In this document: one piece after another, positions 48,571-60,840 of the stretch | Numbering within the stretch: position 1 is the first letter of the stretch | Layout: each line of letters opens with the position of its first letter | DNA from: Primulina eburnea | Lineage: Eukaryota > Streptophyta > Magnoliopsida > Lamiales > Gesneriaceae | Length of the DNA stretch: 64,000 nucleotides | Reading direction: 5' to 3' | Assembly: GCF_022965805.1 (NCBI RefSeq) | Contig: NC_133118.1 | Location: forward strand, 6,231,057 to 6,295,056 | Made by a program: the position numbers and the translations under genes | Notes under the pieces: generated by a model | What the model was told of the DNA's origin: nothing | Database searches by the model: none | What the model saw: only the letters and a program-made list of their open reading frames with translations

Positions 48571-48982
48571 TAATTAAAATGCTAACCCCTACTACTCTTT
48601 AAATAAAAATCCCCTAATTATAATAAAGAGCACAAACACTAAATCTTTAAAGGTTTTAAAAATCTTAAAATCATCTAGTAAATAAATTAGACTTTAAAAT
48701 ACTAAAACTTAATAAATTATTTAAAATGCCTCATCCTTGACTTAAAATAAAATACCATGTTTTAAGATTACCAAAATCGTCACCGGTTTTGTTTCCTCGA
48801 TCCCGCATCGAATAATCGCCTGAAACATGAAACTCAAGAAATATTTTAACGTGCATCACATAAACTTTAAAATAATGCAATTTAAATAAATGCACCGCTA
48901 AAACTCATTTTTAAACTTGAATAAATGATTTGACAATTAAATAAATGCATAGGTTATACGTGTACTGATTTTGGGCTCTACA
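48571..48982 (-). repeat. 3' LTR of element A, outer part
   Basis: Matches 59307-59718 of the 5' LTR with many small differences. Its minus-strand start TGTAGAGCCCAAAATC is preceded by the PPT AAGTGAGGGAGGAAC. Confidence 0.85.
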
Positions 48983-49002
48983 GTTCCTCCCTCACTTAAA
49001 TA

Positions 49003-49020
49003 AATTTCGTCCTCGAAATT
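49003..49020 (-). other. Pre-PPT hairpin of element A
   Basis: On the minus strand AATTTCG and CGAAATT flank loop AGGA. Compared with B and C the outer G-C pair is replaced by A-T, keeping the stem. Confidence 0.75.
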
Positions 49021-51784
49021 AAATCTTACCAAACAACTCCGGATAGCGAACTCTCATATCTGCCTCTGACTCCCAAGTGGCCTCCTCCACTAATTGGTTC
49101 AGCCACCGGACTTTGACCAGCTTGGTCACTTTGTTCCGAAGTCTACGCTCCTGTCTGTCTAGGATTTGGACAGGTCTCTCCTCATAAGACAGATCTGGAG
49201 CAAGCTGTAGCGGCTCATAGCTCAAAACATGCGAAAGATTAGCTAGATGCTTCCTCATCATCGAGACATGGAACACATTGTGTACCCCGGCCAGATTCGG
49301 TGGGAGGACAACACGATAAGCTAGTGTCCCAACTCTGTCAAGAATCTCAAACGGTCCAATAAACCTCGGACTGAGCTTGCTTCTCTTCCCAAATCTCATA
49401 ACACCCTTCATGGTGCTATCTTCACGAAAACGTGATCACCTACGGCAAACTCTAGATCTCTTCTTCTCTTATCAGCATAGCTCTTTTGACGACTCTGGAC
49501 GGTCTTCATTCTGTCTCGAATCTTGACCACCACATCTGCAGTCTGCCGAACTATCTCTGGACCAAGTTCTACTCTCTCACCAATCTCATCCCAATGAATT
49601 GGTGACCTTCACTTCCTTCCATACAATGACTCATAGGGAGCCACACCAATAGATGTTTGGAAGCTGTTTTTGTAGGTAAATTCCACTAGAGGTAGCTTCG
49701 ATTCCCAAGTCCCTTGGAAATCGATCATACATGCTTGCAATAGATCCTCCAAAATTTGAATCACTCGCTCAGACTGGCCATCTGTCTGCGGGTGAAAAGC
49801 TGTACTGAAAAGCAACTTCGTCCCCATGGCTGCATGCAAACTCTTCCAAAAGGACGATGTAAACCTCGGGTCTCTGTCGGACACAATGGAAACTGGGATC
49901 CCGTGCAATCGAACGATATCCCTGATATAAAGCTCCGCATACTACGTCATGGAGAAAGTCTTCTTCACTGGCAGGAAATGTGCTGACTTGTTGAGTCGGT
50001 CCACTATAACCCAAATGACATGGAATCCTCTGACTGACCTTGGCAACCCAACAACGAAGTCCATAGTGATATTCTCCCACTTCCACTCTGGGATAGAGAG
50101 TGACTTAAGCATTCCTGCTGGACTCTAATGCTCTGCCTTCAATTGCTGACAAGTGAGACATTCAGACACAAATCGACGGATGTCTCGTTTCATACCTGGC
50201 CACCAATACAATATTTGCATATCCTTGTACATTTTGGTACCTCCTGGGTGAATGGAATACGGAGACGCATGTGCCTCTGACAAGATGTCTTCTCTGATCT
50301 AATCAACATTAAGCACCCACATTCTATCTCTGTATCTTACAATATCATCGGACACTGTGTAGAGTACACTGCCCTTGGCTTCGTCTTTCAGCCTCCATTT
50401 CTGCAACTGCTCGTCTGAAGACTGTCCTCTACGGATTCGGTCTAGCAAATCTGATTTGACTGTCAGATTAGATAGTCTGGAAGCTCTGCCCTTGGGATAA
50501 ACTTCTAACCAAAACCTCTGAATCTCATATTGAAGAGCTCTTTGTACTGAAAATTGTGCTACAACTGCCACTTTTCTGCTCAAGGCGTCTGCGACAACAT
50601 TAGCTTTTCCTGGATGGTAGCTAATCTTGCTATCATAGTCTTTTACCAATTCCAACCACCGTCTCTGTCTCATATTCAATTTTTTCTGCGTGAAGAAATA
50701 TTTGAGACTCTTGTGATCAGTGAATATCTTGCATTTCTTTCCATACAAGTAGTGTCTCCAAATCTTCAATGCGAAGACGATGGTGGATAACTCAAGATCA
50801 TGGGTCGGGTAGTTCTTCTCATACACCTTCAACTGTCTGGAGGCATAAGCTATAACCCGACCCTGTTGCATCAAAACTGCGCCTAACCCGAGCTAAGATA
50901 CGCCAGTATACAACACAAAATCACCTTGCCCTGCCGGCATGGCTAACACTGGCGCTGAAATAAAAGCTTGCTTCAAAGTATCAAAGCTCTTCTGACATTC
51001 ATCACTCCACATGAATTTTGCATTCTTCTTTGTCAGTGAAGTGAGTGGCACTGCTATCGACGAAAACCCCTGAATAAACTTACGGTAGTAACCGGCTAAA
51101 CCCAAAACACTGCGGATCTCTGATGCATTCTTCGGCTCAATCCATTCTTTGACTGCCACTACCTTAGCTGGGACCACCTCGATGCCACTGCTAGATATTA
51201 TGTGACCCAAAAGGCTACCTTCTCCAACCAAAACTCACATTTACTGAATTTCGCAAATAACTTGTGACTCTGCAAGGTCTGTAGAACTATCCTCAAGTGC
51301 TGACTGTGCTCATCATGGCTCTTCGAGCAAATAAGGATATCGTCAATAAATACTATGACGAACTGATCAAGGTAAGGTTGAAATACTCGGTTCATGAGGT
51401 CCATGAAAATTGCTGGAGCATTCGTCAGTCCAAACGGAATCACTAAGAACTCGTAATGCACATACCTGGTCCTGAAGGATGTCTTGTGAACATATGCATC
51501 TTTCACCTTCAGCTGGTGATACCCTGATCGAAGATCTATTTTAGAGAACACTGTAGCTTCCTGCAACTGATCAAATAAGTCTTCGATTCTAGGAAGTGGG
51601 TATTTGTTCTTAATCGTTACCTTGTTCAATTCTCGGTAATCGATACACAGTCTCATACTCCCATCGTTCTTTTTCACAAAGAGCACTTGTGCGCCCCACG
51701 GTGAGAAACTAGGGCGAATGAATTCATTGTCAATAATCTCTTGAATCTGCTGCTTGAGTTCTAACATCTCAGTTGGAGCTAGTT
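49019..51784 (-). pseudogene. RT-RNase H-integrase of element A, degenerate
   Basis: Pieces in order on the minus strand: RT from [17 protein letters not shown] (joined across C to GTVPISKA) with FIDDILICS (51767-51198) and LGLAGYYRKFIQGFS (51231-50893); RNase [21 protein letters not shown] (50874-50299); integrase core [20 protein letters not shown] and [10 protein letters not shown] (49908-49609); C-terminal chromodomain-like region EERPVQILDRQERRLRN and EEATWESEADMR (49411-49019). Stops and frame changes separate them, so no functional product is expected. Related to element D and, more distantly, B. Confidence 0.85.
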
Positions 51785-52870
51785 TGTACTGTAGTGACCC
51801 GTTCCAGAATCACCTACTAATGAAGAACTAAGCATGCACTTAACTTAATTAATAATAATCAGAGATAACAGCGGAAATATGGACAAATGACAGTAGTTAT
51901 ACAACCCAATTGAAATCAGAACAATACCGATAAACTAAACCAACCAGCTACTCAACGTCCTCCTCCTGCTCCTCCTGAGCTGTCCAACCTGAGGCCTGCC
52001 CCGTGGGAATGGGGTGTCCAAGAATAAACAAAACCGAGGACGTGAGCGATAAGAACGCCCAGTACAAAAGTATGAGTATACAAACCTATATGAAATGCAC
52101 ATGCTATGATATGATACCAGGGTAGTCAAGAAACAGGAGTCACAAAAGGATCTCAACAATGCTCAGTCTAGAGGCGCCAAGTGGATAGTGCCGCGCGGTA
52201 CTCCTCTGGGTCACTGCATCCACTACAAGAACAGACGTGGACCTAAAATGTCCCGGATCACCGAAGCCCTCCCGACCCGTCGGCCACTGTGTACTCTCGG
52301 TGTCCATGCGTCCACAAGACAAGACAGGGCTGAGCGGCCCCACAAGATATAGCTTATCTCGAAAGAGATACAGCTCAACAGCAAAGGCTATCTCGAAGGA
52401 GAATACGGCTCAACGTGAAATGCAACGTGCAGTAATAAACGTGACATAATAGCATGCATCATATGACATATATCAATGCACCACATAATCATGCAACACA
52501 TATATGAATGTATACTCAACCAGGATATCTCGGATAGTACTTTCGTACCTCTATCACAGCAATCCTAATCCACTGGAACCACCAGACAACAGGTCTAATC
52601 CAAGCCTATTCATCAAGTGAAAACCATCACTAAACTTATCTACCAGACTTAACTAGATCATCCTGAGATAAATACTGATAAAATTCCAAACCTTCGTCCG
52701 TCGCTAGCCCGCTGACGCCGCTAGCTCCCAACTAGAGCACAGCTCTGCTACAAGACCAGCAGCTCCCCGCTAGTGCCCAAATCTCGGAACAATACTAGAA
52801 CCTGTCAGAAAACGACTGAAATGCTATGGAATTCTCTGAATTGGCGAGTCAAAATGAGGAAATCCGACCA

Positions 52871-52880
52871 CTATTTATAG
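52871..52880 (-). promoter_or_regulatory. TATA box of LTR C
   Basis: CTATAAATAG on the minus strand, immediately downstream (in transcription sense) of the repeat array. The equivalent in the other LTR is 54681-54690. Confidence 0.65.
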
Positions 52881-52884
52881 GCCA

Positions 52885-53185
52885 TGTTCGGATCGTCCGA
52901 ACCCTCTTCGGAACGTCCGAACTCTTACGTGTCCATCGGCTCTTGACAGCTCATGATCGGATCCTCCGATCATACACTTCGGACCGTCCGAACTCCCACG
53001 TGTCCAGCTGCTCTTGACACCTCATGATCGGATCCACCGAACCTACACTTCGGAACGTCCGAACTCCCACGTGTCGATCAACTCTTGACACCTAATGATC
53101 GGATCCACCGAACTCACTTCGGACCTTCCGAACTCTTCGGTGCTTCCGACCCATCTTCGGACCTTCCGATCATGATTAATCACCA
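52885..53185 (-). repeat. TTCGGAACGTCCGAAC-type repeat array of LTR C
   Basis: Alternating short palindromes TTCGGA(A/C)CGTCCGAA and ATGATCGGATC(C)ACCGA with CCACGTGTC spacers. The same array lies at 54695-54995. The CACGTG words are G-boxes, known plant bZIP/bHLH sites. Confidence 0.8.
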
Positions 53186-53243
53186 TTAGTCCGTTAATTA
53201 CCCAATTCGGCATTCGGGCTACTACATTCTCCCCCCCTTAAAA

Positions 53244-53261
53244 GATTTCGTCCTCGAAATC
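53244..53261 (-). other. Pre-PPT hairpin of element C
   Basis: GATTTCG and CGAAATC flank AGGA on the minus strand, followed by PPT TAAGGGGGGGAGAA. Confidence 0.75.
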
Positions 53262-53283
53262 AGGCTTAGAGAATGAACAAAAC

Positions 53284-53499
53284 GAAACAACTCTCCATGC
53301 GCTCTAACCAATCCTCAGCATCATCGGGAGTCTCTCCACCAACTAAAGGCTTAGGCCCCATCTGCATGAAACGATGCATATCAAAACACCTAGGACCATT
53401 CCGACGATGACGATGCTCACGATGACGTCTACTATCGTCCTGATCACCCCATCGACCTACACTCCCCTGACTACTCCCGTCACCAAAATGGCCAGCCAT
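53284..53499 (-). pseudogene. Truncated gag start of element C
   Basis: MAGHFGDGSSQGSVGRWGDQ to DDAEDWLERMESCF, the typical beginning of a Gypsy gag, cut at the deletion junction before the gag core; a few unrelated residues follow to a stop near 53266. It cannot form particles. Confidence 0.8.
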
Positions 53500-53599
53500 C
53501 GCTACAACATAGAATAGGGAAAACTAGTAAATTGGTCAACGGAAATCCCAAAACAGAAATCTATATCCCAAAATCGTACGCATGCTCTGATAACATAAA

Positions 53600-55036
53600 T
53601 GTAGTGACCCGTTCCAGAATCACCTACTAATGAAGAACTAAGCATGCACTTAAATTAATTAATAATAATCAGAGATAACAGCGGAAATATGGACAAATGA
53701 CAGTAGTTATACAACCCAATTGAAATCAGAACAATACCGATAAACTAAACCAACCAGCTACTCAACGTCCTCCTCCTGCTCCTCCTGAGCTGTCCAACCT
53801 GAGGCCTGCCCCGTGGGAATGGGGTGTCCAAGAATAAACAAAACCGAGGACGTGAGCGATAAGAACGCCCAGTACAAAAGTATGAGTATACAAACCTATA
53901 TGAAATGCACATGCTATGATATGATACCAGGGTAGTCAAGAAACAGGAGTCACAAAAGGATCTCAACAATGCTCAGTCTAGAGGCGCCAAGTGGATAGTG
54001 CCGCGCGGTACTCCTCTGGGTCACTGCATCCACTACAAGAACAGACGTGGACCTAAAATGTCCCGGATCACCGAAGCCCTCCCGACCCGTCGGCCACTGT
54101 GTACTCTCGGTGTCCATGCGTCCACAAGACAAGACAGGGCTGAGCGGCCCCACAAGATATAGCTTATCTCGAAAGAGATACAGCTCAACAGCAAAGGCTA
54201 TCTCGAAGGAGAATACGGCTCAACGTGAAATGCAACGTGCAGTAATAAACGTGACATAATAGCATGCATCATATGACATATATCAATGCACCACATAATC
54301 ATGCAACACATATATGAATGTATACTCAACCAGGATATCTCGGATAGTACTTTCGTACCTCTATCACAGCAATCCTAATCCACTGGAACCACCAGACAAC
54401 AGGTCTAATCCAAGCCTATTCATCAAGTGAAAACCATCACTAAACTTATCTACCAGACTTAACTAGATCATCCTGAGATAAATACTGATAAAATTCCAAA
54501 CCTTCGTCCGTCGCTAGCCCGCTGACGCCGCTAGCTCCCAACTAGAGCACAGCTCTGCTACAAGACCAGCAGCTCCCCGCTAGTGCCCAAATCTCGGAAC
54601 AATACTAGAACCTGTCAGAAAACGACTGAAATGCTATGGAATTCTCTGAATTGGCGAGTCAAAATGAGGAAATCCGACCACTATTTATAGGCCATGTTCG
54701 AATCGTCCGAACCCTCTTCGGAACGTCCGAACTCTTACGTGTCCATCGGCTCTTGACAGCTCATGATCGGATCCTCCGATCATACACTTCGGACCGTCCG
54801 AACTCCCACGTGTCCAGCTGCTCTTGACACCTCATGATCGGATCCACCGAACCTACACTTCGGAACGTCCGAACTCCCACGTGTCGATCAACTCTTGACA
54901 CCTAATGATCGGATCCACCGAACTCACTTCGGACCTTCCGAACTCTTCGGTGCTTCCGACCCATCTTCGGACCTTCCGATCATGATTAATCACCATTAGT
55001 CCGTTAATTACCCAATTCGGCATTCGGGCTACTACA
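53600..55036 (-). repeat. 5' LTR of element C
   Basis: 1,437 bp, same structure as the 3' LTR; differences seen near 53656 (A for C) and 54701 (A for G). Confidence 0.95.
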
Positions 55037-55041
55037 TGTAC

Positions 55042-56936
55042 AGTGCCTTAGAGATTGGCACTGTGCCTGGCATAAGGTCAATAGCAAACTCCACCTCTCT
55101 CTCTGGTGGAAGGCCTGTGACGTCATCAGGAAAGACGTCTGGTAATTCTCTGACTACTGGCACATCAGATATAGACGGAGTGGGTATGTCAGGTGTGGAA
55201 ACAATACTGGCCAAGAAAGCCTGATATCCCTTGGAAATAAGTCTTCATGCCTGCATGCAAGAGATCATGCGAGGGAAACTTTTCCATCTGGCTGGTTCAA
55301 ATAGGAACTGCTCCATGCCCAACGGCCTAGCCAACACTGACCTCTTCTAAAAATCAATCAGGACTCTATTCTTTTTCAACCAGTCCATTCCCAAAATAAT
55401 GTTAAATTCTGGCATCGGCCAGACGATCAAATCGGCATACACTAGGTGGTCGTGCAATTCCAGATCAATGTCTCTAATCACATTAGTATCTGACAACTCT
55501 TCCCCTGATGGGATTGTTACTGAATAGTTCACGTCGAGTCCAATAGACTCGACGTCTAGATGACTAGCGAACGATTTTGAGATAAAGAGGTGAGTGGCTC
55601 CTGAGTCTATCAGGGCCTTCGCGGATACTCTCTTTATAAAGATATTTCCTGAGATACGTTAGCACAACACCAAACTTATATCCCAATAACCTCAAACATA
55701 GCAGAAAAGTAATATCCCAAGTAACTCAAAAATATTGCTAGCACACTAATAATCCCAAACAAAATTCCAACATTCAAGGCAAAATAGTACTGAGCTTAGG
55801 TAGAAAAGTTTACCGGTCAGTAATGTCATGTCTGGGTTCGCCTCCTATGCATACATGGCGAACACTCTGCCCTAAGTTGGCTGCCTCCACTGTGGGCACT
55901 CTTTCAACATGTGGTCACTGGCTCCACATTTAAAGCACTTGCCTGCCTCATACTAACATTGCCCCGGGTGCTGGCGGTTGCACTTCGGGCACACCGGGTG
56001 CTCACCCGGCCTCTGTGGCGCCTTCTGCTGTGGCATAGGACCCTTGCCCTTTGGCGGTCCTTGATATGGCTTCTTCCCTGGCGGCCCCTGGTAAGGCCTC
56101 TTAGGCTGGGGTCGCTGATGCTGCTGGTGCTGGTGTGGTGGTGCCTGGTAGGGCCTCTTGCCCTGCCTGTCGATCTCGATATCCCTCTGTTCATGTTCTA
56201 CCGCCAACGCTCTAGACACGACGACTGCATATGTAGTAGGACTAGCTACTCGGACATCTCGGCGCAAGATCGGCCGCAACCCATCCATGAAATGCCTCAA
56301 TTTATCTCGGGCATCATTAGCTATTAAGGGCACAAAGTAACACCCACTCTCAAACTTCTTGACGATGTCTGCCATGCTGTTGTCTTCCTGTCGCAGCGAC
56401 ATGAACTCCCTGGTCAGATGGGAGTGTACTTCTTCAGTGAAGTGCTTAGAGTAGAAAACCTCTTTGAAACTATCCCAAGTCAAAGTCTGCAAGTTAACCG
56501 ACACAGACACACTTTCCCACCATAGACTGGCGTCTCCAGTCAACAAGAAGGTGGCACATCTAACCCTGTCTGCATCTGCCAGCTCCATAAAGTCAAATAT
56601 CACCTCGATGGATTTAATACATCCCTCAGCCACCATCGGGTCAGTCGTCCCCGAGAACTTTTTCGGACTCATCCTCCTAAATCGTTCATACACAGCTTCT
56701 GGTCGGGGCCTCGCCCCTGAATCCACTGCAGCCTGGTTCCCTGCAAACTGCACGAAGAACTGATTCATGCCTTCAAGCATCTGTGCTTGCATATCCGGTG
56801 GTGGAGGAGGAGGAGCGTTTCCCCCTTCAACTTGATCCTCTCTGCCCTCATCCCTTAATTCCCGGTCGATCGTACGTCTAAGAGACTTATCGTTCCAATA
56901 ATTTACCCAACACGTAAACCCAATACGCATGAACAT
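55042..56936 (-). pseudogene. Gag-protease and RT start of element A, degenerate
   Basis: Minus strand: gag (AEGCIKSIEVIFDFMELADA, LRREVRVASP-type region) from about 56850, a proline-rich KRPYQGPP repeat linker, zinc knuckle CPKCNRQHPGQC ending in a stop at 55953, a second knuckle region, an intron (55813-55649), protease (ALIDSGATHLFIS; MNYSVTIPSGEELS; IILGMDWL) and the RT start (VVRELPDVFPDDVTGLPPER; GTVPISKA), where element C interrupts. The gag open frame extends upstream to 56936 but its true start is unclear. Confidence 0.85.
55649..55813 (-). other. Intron-like segment between gag and protease of element A
   Basis: Minus strand: ...CTGACCG then GTAAACTTTTC and ending ACGTATCTCAG before GAAATATCTTTATAAAGAG. 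Joining restores TGNIFIKRV leading to the protease. Element D has the same feature at 202-380. Confidence 0.65.
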
Positions 56937-57108
56937 AATATCAATAGAATAATATGCACGAAATTTGAACTAAAACATGGACATGCTGCAATCATGGCTA
57001 GATGTTTAATACATAACATAATTCAAAACTTTAAAACTTACAGACTTGAGGTGTGGCTTCTTGAGCTTATCGCAACTGACAGTAGGCATAACCCTTTACA
57101 AGAACATC

Positions 57109-57120
57109 GCTCTGATACCA
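57109..57120 (-). other. Primer-binding site of element A (tRNA-iMet)
   Basis: TGGTATCAGAGC on the minus strand, two bases from the LTR end ...AAGTTACA. Confidence 0.9.
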
Positions 57121-57122
57121 AC

Positions 57123-59718
57123 TGTAACTTACCATACTTTTTACTACTTAAAATTTGCGAAAAAAATAAAAATCATCTAAATTATAAAATAACTCTCAAT
57201 TTCGATTTAAAATAAACTGTACGTCTCAAAAGTGGTTGCAGCAAAAGATCTAAAAATAATGTTTTCCAAAAGCATTTGATTGAAGCCTCATAACCAGTAA
57301 CATAAATCAGAGTATTTTGATCATTTCATAAAACTTAAAACATCGCGGTCCTCAGGTTTAGCCTCCCGCTCAGTCCAAGCCAGCTCTTTGGTCCCCACCC
57401 TTAGTCTCCTCAAAATCATCCTCACCTGCATCGATCAAGTCTAGTGAGTCTAAAGACTAAATACGTATAAACTAGAAGTAATGAGTAGTACGTAATAAAA
57501 TCACATGCAACTTCAAAATAGAGAGTACATACTTGAAACTTGAACATGCCATTAAACTTGAACATATATACATAACATAGGCGTGCCATAACGTGAAACT
57601 TTTATTAAACATGCTTGCATACTTGAAATACATAAACTTCATAATTTTGGAATAGAGGCATGTTTCAAAGCAAGTGACCCATACATAATTCGCCTGATCA
57701 AACTAAACCATAGTACTGGACTGACAGAGAATATCCACTGCCACATACATGAGATCTCCGTTCATGCTTCAACGGGTGGATTGGTCCCCGTTCATGTTTT
57801 AACACTTCCCAATCCTGATCTAAACTCGTTCATGCTTTAACGGGGTGGATTGGTCCATGGTCATGCTTTACCACTTTCCAATCTCATACATAAATTGGTC
57901 ACAAGACATTTAGCATACCTCAAAAACTTAAAATATTTTCTTTTTGCACGTCAACAAACTTACTTGGCGTTGAGGGTTTCGTTGGATCTCGCTTGGGGCC
58001 GCTGCTGCACATACTAACATGAATTCAAAATACTTAACTTGCATAATTTAAACGTAGGTAATCGTGCTCACCACCAAAGTAAATAATAAGCTTATGACAT
58101 TCTAAAGCACTCGGAACTCGACCTCATTTAATCATCGTACTAAACCATGACATTAACACCAAAAGAAAACAATAACTTTTCCCAAAAACTGGAGTATACG
58201 GACCCCGTGCCCAGGTCCGGCTATGGGTCCGTGTAGGTTCGGTAAAAGACATACCGAAAATAAACAAGGGCACGGACCCCGTGCCAAGGTCCGTATAGGG
58301 GTCCGTGTAGGCTCGCAAATCTGACACTTCGAAGGAAACAAAGGCACGGACCCCGTGTAAGGGTCCGTGTCGGGGTTCGTGTACCCGCGGCAGTAGAAAA
58401 CCCACGAAATTTTAGTACATGTGATGCTTACGTTCTAGACTCGATTGGACGGACTCTGCACCGGCACCACGAGACACATCCTAGGTTGCTACTACATTGA
58501 CACCACCTGTACAAACACCTCGAAACAACGATATCCAACCTACGTCACAATACAACTCAAAACATGGAATTTGACACCAAATTGTTTCCTACGACTTCTA
58601 AAGAATTCAAGGGCCTATCGACATAAACCGGCATACCAAATACCGACCCAACATCATATAAACATACCTATATGCAGAAACGATCACCCGTCGATTCCCA
58701 ACGAAGCCTGCAACAATAAAACTTCAAGAACACATCAATAACATAATTTTTTATAAAACGCAGTTTGAACAGTCGCACAAAAAACACCATAACTCTCTCA
58801 AATTTTATCCAAATATTTTGAATTTGCGAGTTTTGAGATCCAAAAACGTTTCAAAAGTGATCCAATCATTTTTGCTCAAACTTTCACATAACATACACAT
58901 GGTTTTCATACAATAAACATAAAAATTATTACCATGACAAGATTGATGTAGAAACAAAAGAATTTACATGCCTTTGATATTAAAATTTACCGAACCGACG
59001 ATACTGAAGCGGAGACGGAGTGAGGGTTGATCCGGGACGATGGCGGCTCAATTTTCTTGCACTAAAGCACACGAAAATTTGTTGGAATTGCTGAGGGAAT
59101 GGGGCGGCTGCACTAGACACCAAGAACCCTAGTTTTCTCTCTCAAAAATATTAAAAATCTGAAAATAGAGTGTGAAGGATTTGTGTGTGTGTTTGTACGT
59201 GATTGTGTGTGAAATTAGGTATGTGCGTGAGTTTTGTGAAATTATGGTAATAAAGATTGGCTTAATTAGCCAATTACCTTGCTAATTAAAATACTAACTC
59301 TAATAACAATTAATTAAAATGCTAACCCCTACTACTCTTTAAATAAAAATCCCCTAATTAAAATAAAGAGCACAAGCACTAAATCTTTAAAGGTTTTAAA
59401 AATCTTAAAATCATCTAGTAAATAAATTATACTTTAAAATACTAAAACTTAATAATTTAATATGCTCCACCCTTGACTTAAAATAAAATACAACGTTTTA
59501 TGATTGCCAAAATCATCACCGATCTCGTTTTCTCGATCTCGCATCGAATAATCACCTGCAACATGAAACTCGAGAAATATTTTAACGTACATCATGTAAA
59601 CATTAAAATAATGCAATTTAAATAAATGAACCGCTAAAACTCATTTTTAAACTTGAATAAATGATTTGCCAACTAAATAAATGCATAGGTTATACGTGTA
59701 TTGATTTTGGACTTTACA
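57123..59718 (-). repeat. 5' LTR of element A
   Basis: 2,596 bp from TGTAACTTACC to GGACTTTACA on the + strand. It contains a CACGGACCCCGTGCC repeat array at 58190-58390. It is much longer than the LTRs of B, C and E and similar in plan to the solo LTR at 2924-5704. Confidence 0.85.
58190..58390. repeat. CACGGACCCCGTG palindrome array of LTR A
   Basis: Units of CACGGACCCCGTGCC(C/A)AGGTCCG with GGTCCGTGTAGG(T/C)TCG spacers, about 60-70 bp apart, three main copies. Confidence 0.8.
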
Positions 59719-60840
59719 CTATCAGTAATACATAGGGAATCATGGGGCGATGCTACTAGACGCTCTTACCATGGTTCGATGGTTTTAATTAGAAATATGA
59801 TTTCTGACATTCTCATGATAATTGTTGATACATAGAATGGGGCAAATAAGGGTAAGCCCAAATAAAGGATTATGTCCTAAATCACAAGGAGTTGTGAACC
59901 AACGGCTAGCTGTATCCTTGAACCATTGAGGATCACAAAAGCACTATATCATTTGTTCCCGTTGAGAGAATAAATTCAAGGAGTTGAATTTATATTATGC
60001 TATAGTAAATTCAAAGAGTTGAATTTATAATAATTAAATTTTGAGAGAATAAATTCAAGGAGTTGAAGTTATAAAAATTTGAGAATTTAATGTATTAAAC
60101 TCAAAAGTTGTGTTTATTAAATATTAAATTTTTGGAGGTAATAAATTCAAAGAGTTGAATTTATAATTGATTTAATTTATTAAGCTCAAAAGTTGAGTTT
60201 ATTAAATATTAAATTAAATACAGTGAGAAGTATGTTTAATGGGCTTGTAGGAGTACAAGTCCAACATACTAAATAATTAAAGTTCTTAATGGACTTTGAT
60301 TAATTAATTAAACTAGTTGGACTAGCCCAATTAATTAATCAATCCCATTAAAGTTAATTATGTGTATTAGGTCATGGTTTAATTATAAATAGGAGTAATC
60401 AAGCCATAACCCTAGCCTCCACCACATTGTGATTTTCGAAATTCACAATCCCTCAAACCTCAAATTTTCGGCCACCCCTCTTAGAAAAAAGATTGAGCCG
60501 CCTCTCATTATTTTGATCTCCAACGTAAAACTTCATCTAATTTTTCTAGTGCAAATTAGAAGAGGAACAAATCTACTAGTCGTGGACCTGATTAGAAGGA
60601 TTGAAGGAAAGATTCTTGAAGAAAGTTCGTAGGGAATTCATCAAGAGCTATATCTGCTAACCCCAGAATAGTTGGAGATGTGTGAATTTTTCACCAAAGA
60701 TATAGAATTCTAACGCCCTATGAATATTTAATCATAAAATCATACGAGTACTCAAACAAATATATATTGATTATCAAAATAAAATTAAAACTTTGAAACT
60801 TCCGCTGCGTTTTGGTCACGAGAAAACCGAGATCCGACAG
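59719..60840 (+). mobile_element. Copia-type LTR (solo or truncated)
   Basis: + strand LTR-like DNA with a TATA box (TTATAAATAGGAG near 60384), a pyrimidine/GA-rich leader, and an end CTTCCGCTGCGTTTTGG...GATCCGACA that is typical of Copia LTRs. The left end abuts element A, and no internal region follows. Internal direct repeats AAATTCAA(A/G)GAGTTGAATTTAT recur at 59972-60160. Confidence 0.5.

Larger units (their letters stand above)
51790..53226 (-). repeat. 3' LTR of element C
   Basis: TGTAGTGACCCG to GGGCTACTACA on the + strand, 1,437 bp. Its repeat array lies at 52885-53185. Confidence 0.95.
51790..55036 (-). mobile_element. Internally deleted young Gypsy element C
   Basis: Two 1,437-bp LTRs (51790-53226 and 53600-55036) with about two differences, and a perfect TGTAC duplication (51785-51789 and 55037-55041). 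Only 373 bp lie between them: a PBS (TTATCAGAGCATG on the minus strand), the first 72 gag codons, then the pre-PPT hairpin and PPT. It encodes no enzymes. It is inserted in the RT of element A. Confidence 0.95.
39053..59718 (-). mobile_element. Older Gypsy element A, interrupted by elements B and C
   Basis: Minus-strand element: 5' LTR 57123-59718, PBS 57109-57120, gag-protease 55042-56936, pol 49019-51784, PPT about 48984-48998, and a 3' LTR of which only 48571-48982 and 39053-39788 remain. B (39789-48565) splits the 3' LTR and C (51790-55036) splits the RT. Removing both restores contiguous sequence. Coding parts contain many stops and frameshifts. Confidence 0.85.

Noticed and set aside
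55032..55224. Independent small gene on the minus strand (MASIVSTPDIPTPS)
   Set aside because: It is the protease-RT linker and RT start of element A, cut by element C.
58124..58405. 93-codon minus-strand ORF with HGPLHGVRAF-like repeats
   Set aside because: Made by the CACGGACCCCGTG array in LTR A; no conserved protein features.
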